DNA from: Goniomonas avonlea
Lineage: Eukaryota > Cryptophyceae > Goniomonadida > Goniomonadaceae
DNA: 12,228 bases
Assembly (NCBI GenBank): GCA_003573635.1
Contig: QUTJ01031495.1
Span: 1 to 12,228, forward strand
Reading direction: 5' to 3'
Shown here: positions 10,316 to 12,228 of the stretch, in pieces
Layout of the letters: every line of letters begins with the position of its first letter
Position numbering within the stretch: position 1 is the first letter of the stretch
Position numbers and translations under genes: made by a program
The notes under the pieces: generated by a model
Told to the model about the DNA's origin: nothing
The model's input: only the letters and a program-made list of their open reading frames with translations
Databases searched by the model: none

Positions 10316-10600
10316 AGGCATGGTTGTGTCTCACAATGCGGTTGAAAATAAAAATAAAATTGAGTTTATTGTTTTCGTCTCGTCTCTCTTTGCTTGTTCA
10401 TGCCTGTGATTGATTGGATTGATCTTTTTTTTGGAATGCATTGATTTTCTGGAGAGAATGTTGGATCGACCGCTTTATACACGTTTTTTCTGGCTGTGTC
10501 CTGGAAACCGCGGAGCGGCCAACAATCACACCTTTCAGAGGATTGGTCCAAGAGAACGCCCACCCAGAAAAGAAAAGACAAGACTGCGGACTGAGAGGGC
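10316..10600. other. Intergenic stretch after the tandem units
   Basis: Two overlapping-style plus-strand AATAAA motifs (10347-10352 and 10353-10358) are followed by T/G-rich sequence. This could be a poly(A) signal for a plus-strand transcript through the repeat, but such motifs are common in A-rich DNA. Otherwise nothing recognisable is seen. Confidence 0.3.
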
Positions 10601-10651
10601 GAGAGAGAGAGAGAGAAGAAGAAGAAGAAGAAGAAGAAGAAGAAGAAGAAT
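10601..10651. repeat. GA then GAA microsatellite
   Basis: About eight GA dinucleotides (10601-10616) run directly into about eleven AAG/GAA triplets (10617-10650). It is a purine-only tract able to form triplex DNA. The reading frame across it would give Arg/Glu low-complexity peptide and is not credible as a gene. Confidence 0.95.
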
Positions 10652-11127
10652 GACGAAGAGATCTAGATGAGACAAGCTCAAGACGAGAATGTGGACAGAC
10701 TAGTATTCAGCATATATAAAAAAAAATATCTATGAGAGATCATGTATAGCTTGTGTGAATTTCAAGTTTGGAAGCCAAGAGTCAATGGGCCTAGGCCTAC
10801 TATTTTTTCTATTTTGACGAGAATGCGATATCATGCATATGCACAACACATCAGTAACAAATTCCACAGCTTGAGCTCTGAGAGTGCCTTCTTGTTGCAT
10901 ATGTACCAGCCTGGTATGAATACCAGCCAGGCAGCTGGACAGGGACGTTCTGTAGTCTTTGAATTCTACAGAAAGGTGGATAGAAAGAGAGAGAGAGAGT
11001 ATTGAAACCACTAGAAAAGAAAAGGGCACCGAAAAGGCGAAAAGGGGGAACTAAAGTATAATCAACGCGGGTAGCTCACCAAATTTGCGGTGTGACCGCT
11101 GCGCCCAAATTGGCCGGGAAGGCCGCA
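10652..11127. other. Intergenic stretch with an isolated TATA-like motif
   Basis: A perfect TATATAAA occurs at 10713-10720 on the plus strand, followed by an 87-codon ATG frame at 10742-11005. That frame starts only 22 nt after the TATA motif, has neutral codon use unlike the giant gene and ends in a GA-repeat-encoded Lys/Arg/Glu run, so I do not call it a gene. A short GA tract lies at 10985-11000. Nothing else is recognisable. Confidence 0.3.
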
Positions 11128-11235
11128 CACTGCTTCGGTGCTTCGGGGAACGCAACAGGATTGGGCACACCAGAGGCCAACAGGGACAGTACATGAACTA
11201 ATACATGCATTTGCCTTTATCCAGTGTCTCCGAGT
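11128..11235. repeat. Dispersed repeat, copy B
   Basis: This is the second copy of the 9584-9680 element in the same orientation, with about 6 and about 9 extra nt at two internal sites. It is followed by the block TCCAGTGAGGAGGGGGT at 11263-11279, also found between the tandem units of copy A, and then by one hairpin unit at 11318. The order of parts is therefore the same as in copy A. Confidence 0.65.
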
Positions 11236-11317
11236 CGTGCACATTTGGTGTTCAGTCACAACTCCAGTGAGGAGGGGGTCGTTTGGCTCGCTAGGCTACA
11301 GAAGTGGGGGTACATGC

Positions 11318-11375
11318 TCTGAAAATCACACACAAGTTTATTCACAGTGTGTAGTGGTCACACTGAAAAAAACAG
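11318..11375. repeat. Fourth copy of the hairpin repeat unit
   Basis: It starts with the same TCTGAAAATCACACAC block as the units at 9940, 10084 and 10260. One substitution makes the next part AAGTTTATTCACAGTGTG. The ACACAC/GTGTGT stem and TTTATT loop are kept. Only one unit is present here, against three in copy A. Confidence 0.75.
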
Positions 11376-11629
11376 ATGTTCCGGCTTTACGTTCTAGAGA
11401 GTTTTGCAGCATCGGGAGCAGTTTAAGCAAAGTTCCAGAGCACATTTGGAAGAAGACACGATCAAACAAAGTTGGATTGATGATCCTCCTCCAAACTGAG
11501 CGAAAACATCACCTTGTCAGTGTTGTCACTAGCACACTGTTCCTCTGTGCCCAGAACCACACAGGTCCTCAGTAGAGTGTGTGATCGTACTCAGAGTTTG
11601 TGAGTGTGTGTGAGTGCCCTGCAGTGCTG
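11376..11629. other. Intergenic stretch, no gene seen
   Basis: This is apparently unique sequence. Near its right end (about 11611-11630) GAGTGCCCTGCAGTGCTGC resembles GAGTGCACTGCAGTGTTG at about 11867, a short imperfect direct repeat. A plus-strand frame of about 145 codons crosses copy B and this stretch, but it lacks supportable content. Confidence 0.3.
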
Positions 11630-11645
11630 CACACACACACACACA
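11630..11645. repeat. CA microsatellite
   Basis: Eight CA dinucleotides in a row, preceded by GT-rich sequence (about 11599-11612) that could pair with it. Confidence 0.9.
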
Positions 11646-11745
11646 GAGATTATTAAAATACCTCAAGGGTACTGACCAGCATGTGTTCAGGGGTGTTGCA
11701 CTTTAGTGTCAGGTGTGCAATGCCTCTCACACACTGCACTCTCGA

Positions 11746-11908
11746 ACTAGTACTGCACAGCTCTCCAACTCACTCTCTCGCGCGCACTCTCACTCTTGCA
11801 CACTCTCACTCTCGTGCACTCTCACACTGCATTGTATGTGTGTGAGAGTGCACACAGTCGAGTGTGAGAGTGCACTGCAGTGTTGTAGCACAGTGACTCA
11901 GTACTAGT
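11746..11908. repeat. 163-bp foldback region built from CACTCTC/GAGAGTG repeats
   Basis: The outer arms ACTAGTACTG (11746-11755) and CAGTACTAGT (11899-11908) are perfect inverted repeats. In the centre, GTGCACTCTCACAC (11814-11827) pairs perfectly with GTGTGAGAGTGCAC (11840-11853) across a 12-nt loop, and a second copy of the right arm lies at 11862-11875. The left half is rich in CACTCTC and the right half in its complement. It may be a foldback element or a microsatellite-derived palindrome. Confidence 0.6.
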
Positions 11909-11916
11909 GACTTTTT

Positions 11917-11976
11917 TGTGTGTGTGTGCGAGAGAGAGACAGAGAGTGAGACAGAGCTCGAGGGAGAGAGAGTGAG
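11917..11976. repeat. GT run followed by purine-rich GA-type tract
   Basis: TGTGTGTGTG passes into imperfect GA repeats interrupted by C and T. It borders the minisatellite. Confidence 0.6.
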
Positions 11977-12140
11977 CGGACACAAAACTGTTCACATACC
12001 CTGTCACGGACACAAAACTGTTCATGCTGAGTCTCACCCTGTCAGCACGTAAACTGTTCACGTACCCTGTCAGCTCAGACACAAAACTGCTCACTCCCCC
12101 TGTCTGACTCAAGGACAGCACTGACACAAAAATGCTCAAT
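11977..12140. repeat. Degenerate minisatellite, about five units of 28-38 bp
   Basis: Unit starts are near 11977, 12007, 12045, 12073 and 12107. The shared core is GACACAAAACTGTTCAC followed by ACCCTGTCA. Unit 2 has an 8-nt insertion, unit 3 a deletion and the last two have several substitutions. The minus strand is open across it and would encode repeats of N-S-F-V-S and T-G-Y-V, but no ATG-initiated gene with other content supports translation. Confidence 0.75.
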
Positions 12141-12192
<52 letters not shown>

Positions 12193-12208
12193 GAGAGAGC
12201 GAGAGAGA
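12141..12208. repeat. Long GA microsatellite
   Basis: More than 30 nearly perfect GA dinucleotides, interrupted by single C bases at 12180 and 12200. The tract ends in GAATTC at the right edge. Confidence 0.95.
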
Positions 12209-12228
12209 ATTCAGGCACCTAGGAAGCT

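Noticed and set aside
10410-10670. Small basic protein ending in poly-Arg/Glu
   Set aside because: It starts at a non-ATG codon and its tail is just the GA/GAA microsatellite in translation.
10742-11005. 87-codon plus-strand gene behind TATATAAA at 10713
   Set aside because: The start is too close to the TATA motif, the codon use is neutral, and the C-terminus comes from a GA microsatellite. No recognisable content.

Overview
The window looks like nuclear DNA of a unicellular eukaryote. The evidence is one very long, strongly G/C-ending open reading frame, a spliceosomal intron with GTGAGT donor and AG acceptor, a secretory signal peptide and a type I membrane anchor, set among repeat-filled, A/T-richer non-coding DNA full of GA, CA and GAA microsatellites. 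One intron in 8.8 kb suggests an intron-poor protist, for example a labyrinthulomycete-like stramenopile. That placement is a guess, because nothing in the window fixes the lineage.

Positions 1-500 hold a 146-bp near-perfect foldback element (30-175) and the 3' flank of the gene. Positions 501-9316 (minus strand) hold the only convincing gene. It encodes a cell-surface protein of about 2886 residues with a signal peptide, a giant cysteine-patterned ectodomain with about twelve recurring PKD-like terminal signatures, one transmembrane helix and a 24-residue tail. Exon 1 encodes the ectodomain; a short exon 2 encodes a Cys-rich juxtamembrane region, the membrane anchor and the tail. The intron between them stays open in frame for 26 codons, so retention would give a form without the anchor. 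A second in-frame acceptor would add 13 residues.

Positions 9317-9540 are the likely promoter and 5' UTR (GC box and reverse CCAAT boxes, no upstream ATG). Positions 9541-12228 contain no supportable gene. They hold two diverged copies of one dispersed repeat (about 9584 and 11128), four copies of a hairpin-forming unit with AATAAA on the minus strand in its loop, GA/GAA and CA microsatellites, a second foldback region (11746-11908), a degenerate 28-38-bp minisatellite (11977-12140) and a long GA tract at the right edge.

The most interesting object is the giant surface protein. Its repeats look like a PKD/Ig-like fold fixed by a conserved terminal disulfide pattern, with a second family of short Cys-x(5-9)-Cys loops and CC motifs. 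A role in adhesion, recognition or cell covering is inference only.
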